Positions 26,382 to 35,560 of a stretch of DNA of 46,672 nucleotides are shown here, one piece after another. The notes under the pieces are model-generated. The model did not search any database. It had not been told where the DNA came from and worked only from the letters and a program-made list of their open reading frames with translations. A program made the position numbers and the translations under genes. How positions within the stretch are numbered: the first letter of the stretch is position 1; the number at the start of each line of letters is the position of its first letter. The stretch comes from an uncultured Verrucomicrobia subdivision 3 bacterium. Its GTDB lineage: Bacteria; Verrucomicrobiota; Verrucomicrobiia; Limisphaerales; UBA11358. The stretch is from contig CAIOIC010000007.1 of NCBI GenBank assembly GCA_903858275.1, positions 1 to 46,672 on the forward strand, in the 5' to 3' direction.

Positions 26382-27298
26382 CGTTGTGTCGTCCGCATTG
26401 ATTCTCCAGCCACCGGTGCCGAGAAAAGGCCATTGGTATCGGTGGTCGTCACGCCAAGCAACCCATTGGTGGACATCGCCGTAATTAAAGTGCCGGGCAA
26501 GCGAAGGCTGGAATTACTGGCATCATAATTCGTGCCGGAAATGCTTTGGGTCGCGTTGGTGAGCGTCAGATTGGCAATGCTGGTCAGGCCGGCAGCCAGC
26601 GTGAGCACCGGGGCAGTGTTCATGTTTGCGAGAAAATTACTCCTAAACGAAAACAACTGATACGTCCCCGGTGGAGCCTGGACGGTATAGCTACCGGCAT
26701 TATTCGCCACCACGCCGGCTAGTGGACTGCCTCCCGGCCCGCCACCACCCGGACGCGGAGGAGGAAAGAGTAGAACCACGGCATTGGATAAAGTGGTGCT
26801 CGTTCCGTTGCTGACCACGTTGCCAGTGAAATTCTGTCCAAACGGAAAATTGGTGACAGTGAAAAGATTGGTGACTGGCGTAAACTGACCTGATGGACTA
26901 GACAGCTTAAATAAATATTTACCGACGATATTCTGCAAAAAATCGCCGTTCATGAAATTCCAGGAAACCGTTACGGCTCCGGTGGTGGTGTTTAAATCTC
27001 CCGGCACGTTGAAATTCGTCACGCCCGCAATCGCCATGCCCGCCTGACCATCCGTCAAATTAAACTGCTGCACCAGCCAGTCAGTTCCGTCAATGACCCC
27101 GTTCGTGTTGAGGTCCAGATATTTTTGCACCACCATCGCAGCGCCGGTCGGCACATTGCTGATCAAAAGCGTTAGGTAACCAGAATAGGTATTGCTTACG
27201 ACAGCTGGCGTGACCGTAAAAGTGGCGGCAACCGCAGGGGTTTGGGCGAGGCTGCCGGCCATAAGTAGACCAATGAGCACCGCAATGATCTTTTTCAT
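26315..27298 (-). CDS. 5' part of a frameshifted secreted Ig-like repeat protein
   Basis: 327 codons from the ATG at 27298 (MKKIIAVLIGLLMAGSLAQT, a signal peptide); a longer frame from 27337 adds 13 unsupported residues. The N-terminal half contains DLNTNGVIDGTDW, a dockerin-like or calcium-binding-like Asp/Asn loop. The second half has carboxypeptidase-regulatory-like repeats, including the proline/glycine-rich LLFPPPRPGGGGPGG. After TDTNGLFSAPVAG the frame runs on through non-homologous residues (ESMRTTQRWW) to a stop at 26315, while the true continuation lies in the other frame. A sequencing error, a phase-variation event or real decay could explain this. Confidence 0.72.
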   Translation of the reverse strand: MKKIIAVLIGLLMAGSLAQTPAVAATFTVTPAVVSNTYSGYLTLLISNVPTGAAMVVQKYLDLNTNGVIDGTDWLVQQFNLTDGQAGMAIAGVTNFNVPGDLNTTTGAVTVSWNFMNGDFLQNIVGKYLFKLSSPSGQFTPVTNLFTVTNFPFGQNFTGNVVSNGTSTTLSNAVVLLFPPPRPGGGGPGGSPLAGVVANNAGSYTVQAPPGTYQLFSFRSNFLANMNTAPVLTLAAGLTSIANLTLTNATQSISGTNYDASNSSLRLPGTLITAMSTNGLLGVTTTDTNGLFSAPVAGESMRTTQRWWFMAIWGRRTELMSPLEPRE

Positions 27299-27516
27299 AG
27301 GGTAGCCAATTTCAACCCTCTTACCGTAAATAATCAACGTTTATTATTTATTGCCCGCCAAAAAGAATAACCAAACATAGCAACCGTGCCCCTGCCACCC
27401 AAATTGTCCAAACGCAATCCCCATTGCGCCACAACGGCTTTCCTGATTTAATTTTCAAACGACGAAGCATTCCTTTGAATGCATTCGCGAATACGCTGTC
27501 CATAGTTTGAACGGTT

Positions 27517-28203
27517 ATGTGGAATATGAATTATCTTTTGTTTGTGATGCTGCCCGGCCTGGTGATTGGCATCTGGGCGCAGGCGAAACTGCATTTTGCG
27601 TTCAGCAAATACAGCAAGGTGCCGGTGGATTCCGGACTCACCGGCGCGCAAGCGGCGCGGCGCATCCTGGACAACGCCGGCCTGACCGATATGCCGGTCG
27701 AGGAGGTCGAGGGCAAACTCTCCGACCATTACGACCCGACTAAGCGCGCGCTGTTTTTATCCACCGACAATTTTCACGGCAGCTCCATCGCCGCCGTCGG
27801 CGTGGCGGCGCACGAGGCGGGCCACGCGCTCCAGCACCAGTCCGCCTACGCGATGCTGAACCTGCGCATGGCGCTGGTGCCCATCACGCAGTTTTCCAGC
27901 ACGGCTTACGGAATCATTTTGCTGCTCGGTTTTTTTCTGGGAATGATGAAAGTCATGCTGCCCATCGTCATCGTCCTGTTCTCCATCATCACCCTGTTCC
28001 AACTCATCACGCTACCGGTGGAATACGACGCCAGCGCACGCGCGAAGGAACAGCTTTTCCGCCTCGGCCTCGTCCGCGAAACCGAGCGCGCCGGGGTGAG
28101 CAAGGTGCTGCACGCCGCCGCCCTCACCTACGTCGCCGCGCTGGTCAGTTCGGTGCTAACGCTGCTCTACTACATCTCGGCGGCGCGGAATGACCGGAGC
28201 TGA
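27517..28203 (+). CDS. Membrane zinc metallopeptidase, YugP-like (Zn_peptidase_2)
   Basis: 228 residues. An N-terminal membrane segment (about 4-20) is followed by the zinc motif HEAGH (99-103) in GVAAHEAGHALQHQ, then two or three further membrane segments (about 125-165 and 200-220). EYDASARAKEQL provides the likely third ligand region. The length and order match the YugP/DUF2227-like family PF04298, whose physiological substrates are poorly known. Two bases separate its stop from the phoH start, which suggests one transcript with phoH, ybeY and the following genes. Confidence 0.9.
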   Translation: MWNMNYLLFVMLPGLVIGIWAQAKLHFAFSKYSKVPVDSGLTGAQAARRILDNAGLTDMPVEEVEGKLSDHYDPTKRALFLSTDNFHGSSIAAVGVAAHEAGHALQHQSAYAMLNLRMALVPITQFSSTAYGIILLLGFFLGMMKVMLPIVIVLFSIITLFQLITLPVEYDASARAKEQLFRLGLVRETERAGVSKVLHAAALTYVAALVSSVLTLLYYISAARNDRS

Positions 28204-28205
28204 TC

Positions 28206-29177
28206 GTGGCGGCCGAGACTCTTCATTTCGAAAACGCGCGGTTTGCTCAACAACTGTTCAACCACGAACCGCGCAATCTGCAGGCGCTGGAAACCGAGCT
28301 GGGCGTAAAAGCCACAGCGCGCGAAGGCTGGATCAAGCTCGAAGGCACCGCCGATAACATCGAGCGCGCCAAACATCTTTTCGGGTCGCTCGAAAGCCTG
28401 CTAAAAGCCGGTTCGCCGGTGAAAAACCGCGAGTTCAACCACGCCCTCACTGTGGTGAAACACGATGGCGGAGCGACGCTCAAACAAATGGTCAGCGACC
28501 GCGTGCAAACCCACGAGCGCAAGCCCGGCGTGACCGCCAAAACGGTTGGCCAGAAAAAATATCTCGAGGCCATCCGCAAGCATGATATCACTTTCGGCAT
28601 CGGTCCGGCGGGCACGGGCAAGACTTATCTGGCCGTGGCGATGGCGCTGTCGGCAATGCTCGAAGGCAGCGTTTCCAGGATCATTCTGACGCGGCCAGCG
28701 GTGGAAGCTGGCGAGGCCTTGGGGTTTTTACCGGGCGACCTTTTGGAAAAAATAACGCCGTATCTGCGCCCGCTACATGACGCGCTGCACGATATGCTAC
28801 CCGCCGAAGAAATCGCCAAGCACATGGAGCGCGCGACGATCGAGATAGCTCCCCTCGCCTACATGCGCGGGCGAACCTTAAACGGCGCGTTCATCATTCT
28901 GGACGAGGCACAGAATTCCACGACGGAGCAGATGTTGATGTTTCTCACACGGCTGGGCCACGGCTCCAAGGCGGTCATCACAGGCGACGAGACGCAGATT
29001 GATTTGCCGTCGCACAAACATTCCGGATTAGCTGAGGCGCATCGCGCGCTCAAAAACACGGAAGGCATCGGCATCATCGAATTTTCAAAGCGGGATGTGG
29101 TGCGGCATCCGCTGGTCCAGCGCATCATTTCGGCCTACGAGATTCATCGCGGCACGGCCAAGGCGGAAACGGAATGA
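28206..29177 (+). CDS. phoH: PhoH-family ATPase
   Basis: 323 residues. The N-terminal KH-like region (about 15-65) precedes a PhoH NTPase domain with Walker A GPAGTGKT (133-140), TRPAVEAGEALGFLPGDL (162-179) and Walker B ILDEAQNST (231-239), plus the sensor ITGDETQID. PhoH/YbeZ proteins bind RNA, associate with YbeY and are linked to rRNA processing. The GTG start is 2 bases after the metallopeptidase stop, and the 3' end overlaps ybeY by ATGA, matching the usual ybeZ-ybeY pairing. Confidence 0.95.
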   Translation: MAAETLHFENARFAQQLFNHEPRNLQALETELGVKATAREGWIKLEGTADNIERAKHLFGSLESLLKAGSPVKNREFNHALTVVKHDGGATLKQMVSDRVQTHERKPGVTAKTVGQKKYLEAIRKHDITFGIGPAGTGKTYLAVAMALSAMLEGSVSRIILTRPAVEAGEALGFLPGDLLEKITPYLRPLHDALHDMLPAEEIAKHMERATIEIAPLAYMRGRTLNGAFIILDEAQNSTTEQMLMFLTRLGHGSKAVITGDETQIDLPSHKHSGLAEAHRALKNTEGIGIIEFSKRDVVRHPLVQRIISAYEIHRGTAKAETE

Positions 29178-29659
29178 ACCTCGTCATCGCCAACCGTCAG
29201 CGGACGAAGAAAATCATCAAGCGTTTTCTGAAGGAAGTCACAGCAGAATTGCTCACCAAACTGCAAGTCACGGAGGCAGAACTGGGCATCATTCTCGTTG
29301 GCGCAAAGGAAATGGCGCGAGTGAACTGGTGTTTTCTACAGCACGAAGGCTCGACGGATGTCATCACGTTTGACCACACTGAAAAGCGGAAAGCAAAACG
29401 CAAAACGCAGAAATGTCTTCACGGCGAATTGTATATTTGTGTGGACGAGGCAATCAAGCAGGCGGAAGAATTTGGCACCAACTGGCAGGCGGAAGTGGTG
29501 CGCTATGTTGTTCACGGGGTTTTACATTTGCTCGGTTACGACGATTTGAAGCCGCAGCTACGGCGCAGGATGAAACGCGAGGAGAACCGGCTCCTGCGGC
29601 ATCTTGAAAAACGGTTTGCGCTCGCACATCTATCCCGCGCGGCTAAAATAGGCGCATGA
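29174..29659 (+). CDS. ybeY: Endoribonuclease YbeY
   Basis: Metal-dependent RNase for 16S rRNA 3'-end maturation and ribosome quality control. 161 residues. The zinc motif is VVHGVLHLLGYDDL: His114 and His118 are present, but the third ligand, His in the E. coli HGTLHLxGYDH pattern, is Asp124 here. STDVITFD (60-67) and GELYICVDEA (84-93) are other family blocks. A basic insertion (KRKAKRKTQK) lies between them. ATGA overlap with phoH and with the next gene indicates coupled translation. Confidence 0.93.
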   Translation: MNLVIANRQRTKKIIKRFLKEVTAELLTKLQVTEAELGIILVGAKEMARVNWCFLQHEGSTDVITFDHTEKRKAKRKTQKCLHGELYICVDEAIKQAEEFGTNWQAEVVRYVVHGVLHLLGYDDLKPQLRRRMKREENRLLRHLEKRFALAHLSRAAKIGA

Positions 29660-30327
29660 GAAAATCAATTTTCGCGCGATGGCGGGCGAGTTTCTTCACC
29701 GGGCTGGCGGTCGTTCTGCCCGCACTGCTGACGCTGGCGGTGGTGAAATGGCTGTTCGGCACCATCTCCAGCTTCACCGACACCCTGCTTTTCTTCCTCC
29801 CCCATGTGCTGGATCCGAAGGCTGTTTATGAAAACGGCCTGACCGGCGCGATGTTCTGGCATTGGAGCCTGCTAGCCCTGCTGCTGGCGGTCGTCCTGAT
29901 TTCCACCGTCGGTGTGCTGGCGCGTTATTATATCGGCAAACGCATGATTGAATGGCTGGACGTGGCCATGATGAACGTGCCGATCATGAACAAGTTTTAC
30001 GGCGCCATCAAACAGGTCAACGAGGCGTTTTCCGGCAACAAGAATTCCTTCAAAACGGTTGTGCTCGTGGAATTTCCACGCGAAGGCATGTATTCCGTCG
30101 GCTTTATCACAAGCGAGCAGCACGCCGAGGTGCAGCAAAAGACCAGGGAGAAAGTCGTTGCCGTATTCATTCCCACCACGCCAAACCCGACCTCCGGTTT
30201 TCTGGTGCTAGTGCCGGAGGGAAAAGTGACCAAGCTCGACATGAGCGTGTCGGACGGCATCAAATACATCGTCAGCCTCGGCTCGATTTCGCCGGAGCTT
30301 CCGCCATTGGCGGAAAATCGAGGATAA
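29656..30327 (+). CDS. DUF502 membrane protein
   Basis: 223 residues, two membrane segments (about 10-32 and 68-92), then a soluble domain (about 105-215). The DUF502 blocks are present: FFTGLAVVLPALLTL, the GVLARYYIGKRMI hinge, the MMNVPIMNKFYGAIKQVNEA motif and the VFIPTTPNPTSGFLVLVP loop. The function of the family is unresolved. The ATG overlaps ybeY, and recO starts directly after the stop, so it sits inside an RNA/DNA-maintenance operon. Confidence 0.93.
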   Translation: MRKSIFARWRASFFTGLAVVLPALLTLAVVKWLFGTISSFTDTLLFFLPHVLDPKAVYENGLTGAMFWHWSLLALLLAVVLISTVGVLARYYIGKRMIEWLDVAMMNVPIMNKFYGAIKQVNEAFSGNKNSFKTVVLVEFPREGMYSVGFITSEQHAEVQQKTREKVVAVFIPTTPNPTSGFLVLVPEGKVTKLDMSVSDGIKYIVSLGSISPELPPLAENRG

Positions 30328-30978
30328 GTGAAAACCGAGTCCAGCCACGGCATCATTCTGCGGACGCGGCCACTCACCGAAACCAGCCTCATTATCCACT
30401 GGCTCACGCCGGATCTGGGCCGGGTGGCGACCGTAGCCAAAGGGGCGCGGCGCCCCAAGTCGCCGTTCGCCGGCAAATTGGATTTGTTTTACGAAGCGGA
30501 TTTTTCCTTCAGCCGGAGCCGTCGTTCGGAATTGCACAGTCTGCGCGAGGTGAAACTGCTCGAAACCCATGGGGCCATCCGAGAGGATATCCGCAAATTG
30601 CAACAGGCCGCTTACGCCGCCACGTTTCTGGAACAGGCGACCGAAACCGAAACCCCGCTGCCGGAAATCTTCAACCTGCTGACTGGATGGATCCAACTGC
30701 TTTGCAGACAGGCGCTGCCGCCACACGGGATTTTAGCGCTGGAACTCAAGCTGCTCGACGAACTGGGACTGCGGCCTGATCCAGCGTCGGCGCGGCTGAC
30801 ACCGGGCGCCAAAAAAATCTCGCACCTGCTGGCGACAGAAAACTGGCCGCGCATCCTGCAAGTAAGGCCGACCGCCGACCAGACGGCAGAATTGCGCCAG
30901 TGGCTGCATGGTTTTTTAATATTACACCTCGGCAAACTGCCTCGCTGCCGCACCACGGTCACCACCGGCGGCAAATGA
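30328..30978 (+). CDS. recO: DNA repair protein RecO
   Basis: 216 residues. RecO helps load RecA on SSB-coated DNA together with RecR (RecFOR pathway). The N-terminal OB-fold is clear from SSHGIILRTRPLTETSLIIH (5-24), then GRVATVAKGARRPKSPFAG (31-49) and FYEADFSFSRSRRSELHSLRE (54-74, key residues only). The helical C-terminal part is short and lacks the four zinc cysteines found in some RecOs. The GTG start directly follows the DUF502 stop without a gap. Confidence 0.88.
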   Translation: MKTESSHGIILRTRPLTETSLIIHWLTPDLGRVATVAKGARRPKSPFAGKLDLFYEADFSFSRSRRSELHSLREVKLLETHGAIREDIRKLQQAAYAATFLEQATETETPLPEIFNLLTGWIQLLCRQALPPHGILALELKLLDELGLRPDPASARLTPGAKKISHLLATENWPRILQVRPTADQTAELRQWLHGFLILHLGKLPRCRTTVTTGGK

Positions 30979-31063
30979 AATTGCTTCCGTCGTAATCGCA
31001 GTTGTTTATATTTAGCTCATCAAAATAGCACGCAAAGTCATCAATAAGTTTTCCAGCCTGCGC

Positions 31064-33415
31064 ATGCAACTGGTGGCCAGCGTGTTTTTGTGGATTTCCC
31101 CGGCGCTGGTTCTCACCTTCATCGTCAACCAAGAATGGTTCTGGCAATATGCGCCGGAATGGCTGCGGCAATATTCCTTGAGGATGCCCTGGGAAAGTTT
31201 CATTGTCGGCCTGCTGGCATTGTTCGCAGCGTGGTATGGCGGCGAACACTTCATCCTTCGTCAGGTAAGAACTCTCACCAAAACCGCACAGCAACTGGCC
31301 AAGGGCAATCTGGAGGCGCGCACCGGTCTTAAAACAGCCGAAGGCGAACTCGGCGTGCTTGCGGCGACGTTTGACGGGCTGGCCGAATCCATCCAGCAAC
31401 GCGAAAAGGAACGAAACCGGGCGGAACAAAAATTACTGGATCAGGCGCATCAGCAAACCATCGTGGCCGCGTTAGGCCAGTGCGCGCTGACGAACAATGA
31501 TTTGAGCGTGTTGTTCAATCAGGGAGCATTGCTGACCAGCCAGATGCTTTTAATTGAATACGCCGCCGTGTTTCAACGATTGCCGGACGGGCGCTTGCTG
31601 ATGCTTGCGGGAAGCGGTTGGAAATCCGACAAGGCCGGCCAGGCGATTCCTTTTGATGAAACCACTTCTCAAGCTGGATTCAGCGCCAGCACCGGCGAAG
31701 TCGCCGTGGTGGCCGATTACCCGAAACAATCCCAATTCGAGCTGCATCCATTGCTGGCAGAACACGGCGTGATCAGCGGCGTGACGACCGCCATCCCGAC
31801 CCGCGGCCGGCCCTTCGGCGTGCTGGCAGTTTTTTCGACGCATCGCCGCGAATTTAGCTCCGAAGAAATCCAATTTCTGCTGGCCGCCGCCAACACCATC
31901 GGCATGTCAGCCGAACGCAAACGCGCCGAATCGGCGATGCAACAACTGGCGGCGTTCGTGAAGGAAAATCCCAATCCAGCGTTGGAACTCGACGCCGGCG
32001 GCGAGGTGAATTATTTCAACGGCGCCGCGCAACAACTGGCGATGTCTGTCGGAAAATCACATCCGCGCGAAATTCTGCCGGAAAATTACAGCGAGATTGC
32101 CGCCGAATGCCTAGAAACCGGCCGGAGCCGGTCCGATTTGGAAACGCACATCGAGAAACGCACTCTGGCATGGTCGCTGCATCCCGTGCCCGCCAGCCAG
32201 GTTGTCCACTGCTACGGCGAAGAGATCACCGGCCGGCTGAATCTCGAGGAACAGCTCCGCCAATCGCAAAAAATGGATTCCATCGGCCAGCTCGCGGCGG
32301 GTGTGGCGCATGATTTCAACAACATGCTCACCATCATCCAGGGGCAATCCAGCAAGCTGTTGACCAAAACCACGCTCGCACCGGATGATCTCGACGCCAT
32401 GCTCACCATCTATGGAGCGGCGGAACGCGCCGCCGGCCTGACCCGGCAACTCCTGATGTTCACCCGCAAAAACGTGATGCAGCCGCGCCCGATTGATCTG
32501 CGACAGCTCGTTGACAACCTGAACAAAATGCTTTGCCGGATGCTGGGCGAAACCATTGCCCTGCACTTTGAACCACCCGCGAAAATCGCCAACATCCACG
32601 GTGATCACGGCATGATTGAGCAGGTTTTGATGAACCTCGCCGTCAATGCCCACGACGCCATGCCCCAGGGCGGCACGCTCACCATCGCGCTGGATAATTT
32701 TGCGGCGAGTGAAGAATTCGCCAGCCAGCATCCCGATGCGCGGGCCGGAAAATATGTGCGGCTGCAAGTGTCGGATACCGGCTGCGGCATGAGCGCGGCG
32801 GTGCGCGCCCGGATTTTTGAGCCATTTTTCACCACCAAGGAGGTGGGCAAAGGCACCGGGCTTGGTCTCGCCACGGTTTTTGGCATCGTCAAACAACATT
32901 CCGGCTGGGTCGAAGTCGCCAGCGAAACCGGACAAGGCAGCAAGTTCACTATTTATTTCCCCGCCAGCGAAGCGGCCCTGCCCGAAGAAGCCAAAACCAC
33001 TTTGCCCGCCAAACCCGTTTCCGGCGGTTCCGAAACCGTGCTCGTCGTGGAGGACGAAATGATTTTGCGCGAGATGGCCCGCGATTTTCTTGTCGACTGC
33101 GGCTACCGCATTTTGGAAGCCGGCTCCGGCCGGGAAGCCCTGCGTGTCTGGCAGCAGCATCGCCATGAAATACATCTACTCCTCACCGACATGAAAATGC
33201 CCGAGGGCATCTCCGGTTTGACGATTGCCGAACAAATGCTGCAGGAAAAACCTGGCCTGCGGGTCATCTTCACCAGCGGCTATTCCGACGATGTGGTCAG
33301 CGCGGAATTTCTGGCCCGAACCAACTCGCGCTTTCTCGCCAAGCCTTATTCCTATTCCGACCTGACCCGGATGGTTCGCGAATGTCTCGACAGCAAAGCG
33401 GCGACCAATCAATAA
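31064..33415 (+). CDS. Hybrid sensor histidine kinase with GAF, PAS-like and receiver domains
   Basis: 783 residues. Two membrane segments (about 3-20 and 44-58) frame a short outer loop. Then come a HAMP linker (about 65-118), a GAF-like domain (about 135-285), a PAS-like domain (about 292-390) and the kinase core: His416 in [16 protein letters not shown]-box [10 protein letters not shown] (524-533), G1 DTGCGMS (571-577), G2 [13 protein letters not shown]. The C-terminal receiver has phospho-acceptor Asp709 in LLLTDMKMP. No partner regulator gene is adjacent. The open frame reaches back to 31016 (IKIARKVINKFSSLR) without an ATG, GTG or TTG, so the true start could be a rare ATC or ATA codon. 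Confidence 0.9.
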   Translation: MQLVASVFLWISPALVLTFIVNQEWFWQYAPEWLRQYSLRMPWESFIVGLLALFAAWYGGEHFILRQVRTLTKTAQQLAKGNLEARTGLKTAEGELGVLAATFDGLAESIQQREKERNRAEQKLLDQAHQQTIVAALGQCALTNNDLSVLFNQGALLTSQMLLIEYAAVFQRLPDGRLLMLAGSGWKSDKAGQAIPFDETTSQAGFSASTGEVAVVADYPKQSQFELHPLLAEHGVISGVTTAIPTRGRPFGVLAVFSTHRREFSSEEIQFLLAAANTIGMSAERKRAESAMQQLAAFVKENPNPALELDAGGEVNYFNGAAQQLAMSVGKSHPREILPENYSEIAAECLETGRSRSDLETHIEKRTLAWSLHPVPASQVVHCYGEEITGRLNLEEQLRQSQKMDSIGQLAAGVAHDFNNMLTIIQGQSSKLLTKTTLAPDDLDAMLTIYGAAERAAGLTRQLLMFTRKNVMQPRPIDLRQLVDNLNKMLCRMLGETIALHFEPPAKIANIHGDHGMIEQVLMNLAVNAHDAMPQGGTLTIALDNFAASEEFASQHPDARAGKYVRLQVSDTGCGMSAAVRARIFEPFFTTKEVGKGTGLGLATVFGIVKQHSGWVEVASETGQGSKFTIYFPASEAALPEEAKTTLPAKPVSGGSETVLVVEDEMILREMARDFLVDCGYRILEAGSGREALRVWQQHRHEIHLLLTDMKMPEGISGLTIAEQMLQEKPGLRVIFTSGYSDDVVSAEFLARTNSRFLAKPYSYSDLTRMVRECLDSKAATNQ

Positions 33416-33501
33416 CCCTGCGGACGGAGAATTAAACGGAAGGGACGACGAAGAACTGACGGCGGATGGATTTTCAGTCTATCAAAGTTTGTAACTCCCA
33501 A

Positions 33502-33804
33502 TCACGAAAAACCAGGCATTACGTTTGCAATCAGAGTAGCCCAGAATGCACCCCATGCGACTAAACACAATCTCCGGTGTCGTTTTGTAAAGAAACACAA
33601 AATGAGCAAGATTAGCAAAGAGCTAAACTGCAATAATGTCCACCATCTAGGAATAAAAACTCCGCCGCCGACCACCAACATTTCATAAAGTGGTTGCAAC
33701 CATCCCGACACCAAAGCGCAGCCGATGGCAATGGATACCACAATACGAACCGGTAACGGGGCAGTTTCAGGTTCAGGAATAATTGTTTTTTTATTCCAAA
33801 TCAC
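33502..33804 (-). CDS. Small membrane protein coupled to proS
   Basis: 100 residues, not recognised. Three hydrophobic segments (about 20-38, 42-52, 58-72) and a final one (about 82-98), with a basic loop FFTKRHRRL between the last two. The GTG start overlaps the proS stop as GTGA, which is the strongest reason to accept it. Codon choice is plainer and more AT-rich than in proS. It is convergent with the sensor kinase. No function is proposed. Confidence 0.55.
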   Translation of the reverse strand: MIWNKKTIIPEPETAPLPVRIVVSIAIGCALVSGWLQPLYEMLVVGGGVFIPRWWTLLQFSSLLILLILCFFTKRHRRLCLVAWGAFWATLIANVMPGFS

Positions 33805-35513
33805 CCCTTCACCAACCTCATCACCGCTTCAACCGCCTCCTCAGTTTTGATGGATTGGAGCGCGCCGTTGCGGGGCTTCAATTCCACTTCGCCCTTGGCC
33901 AGCGATTTCTCGCCGATGCCGATGCGGATGGGAAAGCCGACGAGTTCAGAATCCTTGAACTTCACGCCCGGCCGCTCGTCGCGATCGTCGAGAATCACGT
34001 CCACCCCGCGCGCGGTGAGTTCCGCGTAAAGTTTCTCCGCCAGTTTCATCGCCTCGCTCTCCGGCGCGACCGCCAGCGGCGTGATACAAACCTGATATGG
34101 CGCCACACTCAGCGGCCAGATAACGCCGTCTTTGTCGTTCCCCTGCTCAATGATCGCCTGCAATGTGCGCGTCACGCCAATGCCGTAACATCCCATCACC
34201 GATGGTTTGCGCGAACCGTCCGCATCCAGGAACGTCGCATTCAGCTTCTCGCTGTATTTCGTCCCGAGCTTGAAAACGTGGCCCACTTCAATCGCCCGCC
34301 GAATCTTCAGCGGCTTGGCACACTTGGCGCAGGGTTCGCCCGCATTGACCGTGCGCAAGTCGAACCACGCCGTCACCTTGATGTCGCGCTCGATGGAGAC
34401 GTTCTTCAAGTGGAAACCGTCTTCGTTGGCGCCGGTGGTCATGTCGTTCGCGCCTTGCAGGCGTTCATCAGCATAAACATTCACACTGGCCGGAACATTG
34501 ACAACCGCGCCAAGTGAACCCGGCCTGGCCCCGAGCAACGGCACAATCTCTTCAACCGTCGCCGGACGCGCGGCGACCGCGCCGGTCTTGGCCAGCAGCT
34601 TGGTTTCGTTCAACTGGTCATCGCCACGAATCAAAATGATGATCGGCTTCGAGTCGGCAATGTAGACAAGTGTCTTAATCTGCCGATTGGCCGGAACTTT
34701 GTAAGGCTCCTTGCTCAGCGCGTCGATGGTCACGACGCCGGGCGTGGCAAACTTCTCGATAACCGCGCCGATTTCGCGCGCCGCCGTCTTGGGAATGCCG
34801 CTGGTGGCTTTCTCGATGTTTGCCGCGTAGCCGCAGGCCTCGCAGAACGCCACTTCGTTCTCGCCCGTTTCAGCAGGCACCATGAATTCGTGGGAGTAAT
34901 TGCCGCCGATGACACCGGTGTCCGCCTCGACCGGAAACGCCTTCAAGCCGCAGCGCGCAAAGATGCGGGTGTAGGCATCATACATTTTTTTGTAAGCCGC
35001 CATCGCGCCTTCGTCCGTGGTGTCGAAGGAATACGCGTCCTTCATGATGAATTCCTTCGCGCGCATCAGGCCGAAGCGCGGGCGGATTTCGTCGCGGAAT
35101 TTCAAGCTGATCTGATAAAAATTCTTCGGCAACTGGCGGTAGGAATTGATCTCGTTCGCCGCGAGCGTGGTGATGACCTCCTCGGCGGTCGGGCTCAAAA
35201 ACCATTGGCGACCGGAACTGTCCTTGACTTTGAAGAGCACGTTGCTGGCGGTCTGGGCGCGGCCGCTCGCCTCCCAAATCTCCGGCGGCTGGAGCGCAGG
35301 CATCAGCACCTCGTTCGCACCCGCGCGATCCATTTCTTCGCGGATGATCTGCTCCACCTTGCGCAAGGCGCGCAGACCGAGCGGAAGAAATGTGTAAACG
35401 CCGCCCGCAAGTTTGCGGATGAGGCCGGCGCGCAGCAGCAGTTTATGGGAGACGATTTCCGCGTCAGACGGAGCTTCGCGGAGCGTAGGTATCAAGGTTT
35501 GGGTCCACTTCAT
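33801..35513 (-). CDS. proS: Prolyl-tRNA synthetase (bacterial type)
   Basis: Class II synthetase of 570 residues that charges tRNA-Pro. Motif 1 lies in AGANEVLMPALQPPEIWE (64-81), motif 2 in LKFRDEIRPRFGLMRAKEF (136-154), and motif 3 in the GCYGIGVTRTLQAIIEQ region. An editing-type insertion (about 225-395) between motifs 2 and 3 identifies the bacterial form. The anticodon-binding domain follows (about 460-570, GVDVILDDRDERPGVKFKDSE). It lies between an FAH-family enzyme gene and the small membrane protein on the same strand. Confidence 0.96.
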   Translation of the reverse strand: MKWTQTLIPTLREAPSDAEIVSHKLLLRAGLIRKLAGGVYTFLPLGLRALRKVEQIIREEMDRAGANEVLMPALQPPEIWEASGRAQTASNVLFKVKDSSGRQWFLSPTAEEVITTLAANEINSYRQLPKNFYQISLKFRDEIRPRFGLMRAKEFIMKDAYSFDTTDEGAMAAYKKMYDAYTRIFARCGLKAFPVEADTGVIGGNYSHEFMVPAETGENEVAFCEACGYAANIEKATSGIPKTAAREIGAVIEKFATPGVVTIDALSKEPYKVPANRQIKTLVYIADSKPIIILIRGDDQLNETKLLAKTGAVAARPATVEEIVPLLGARPGSLGAVVNVPASVNVYADERLQGANDMTTGANEDGFHLKNVSIERDIKVTAWFDLRTVNAGEPCAKCAKPLKIRRAIEVGHVFKLGTKYSEKLNATFLDADGSRKPSVMGCYGIGVTRTLQAIIEQGNDKDGVIWPLSVAPYQVCITPLAVAPESEAMKLAEKLYAELTARGVDVILDDRDERPGVKFKDSELVGFPIRIGIGEKSLAKGEVELKPRNGALQSIKTEEAVEAVMRLVKG

Positions 35514-35560
35514 GTGGCGGAAAGTTTAACCACAAAGCCACCAAGACACGAAGGATTTTT

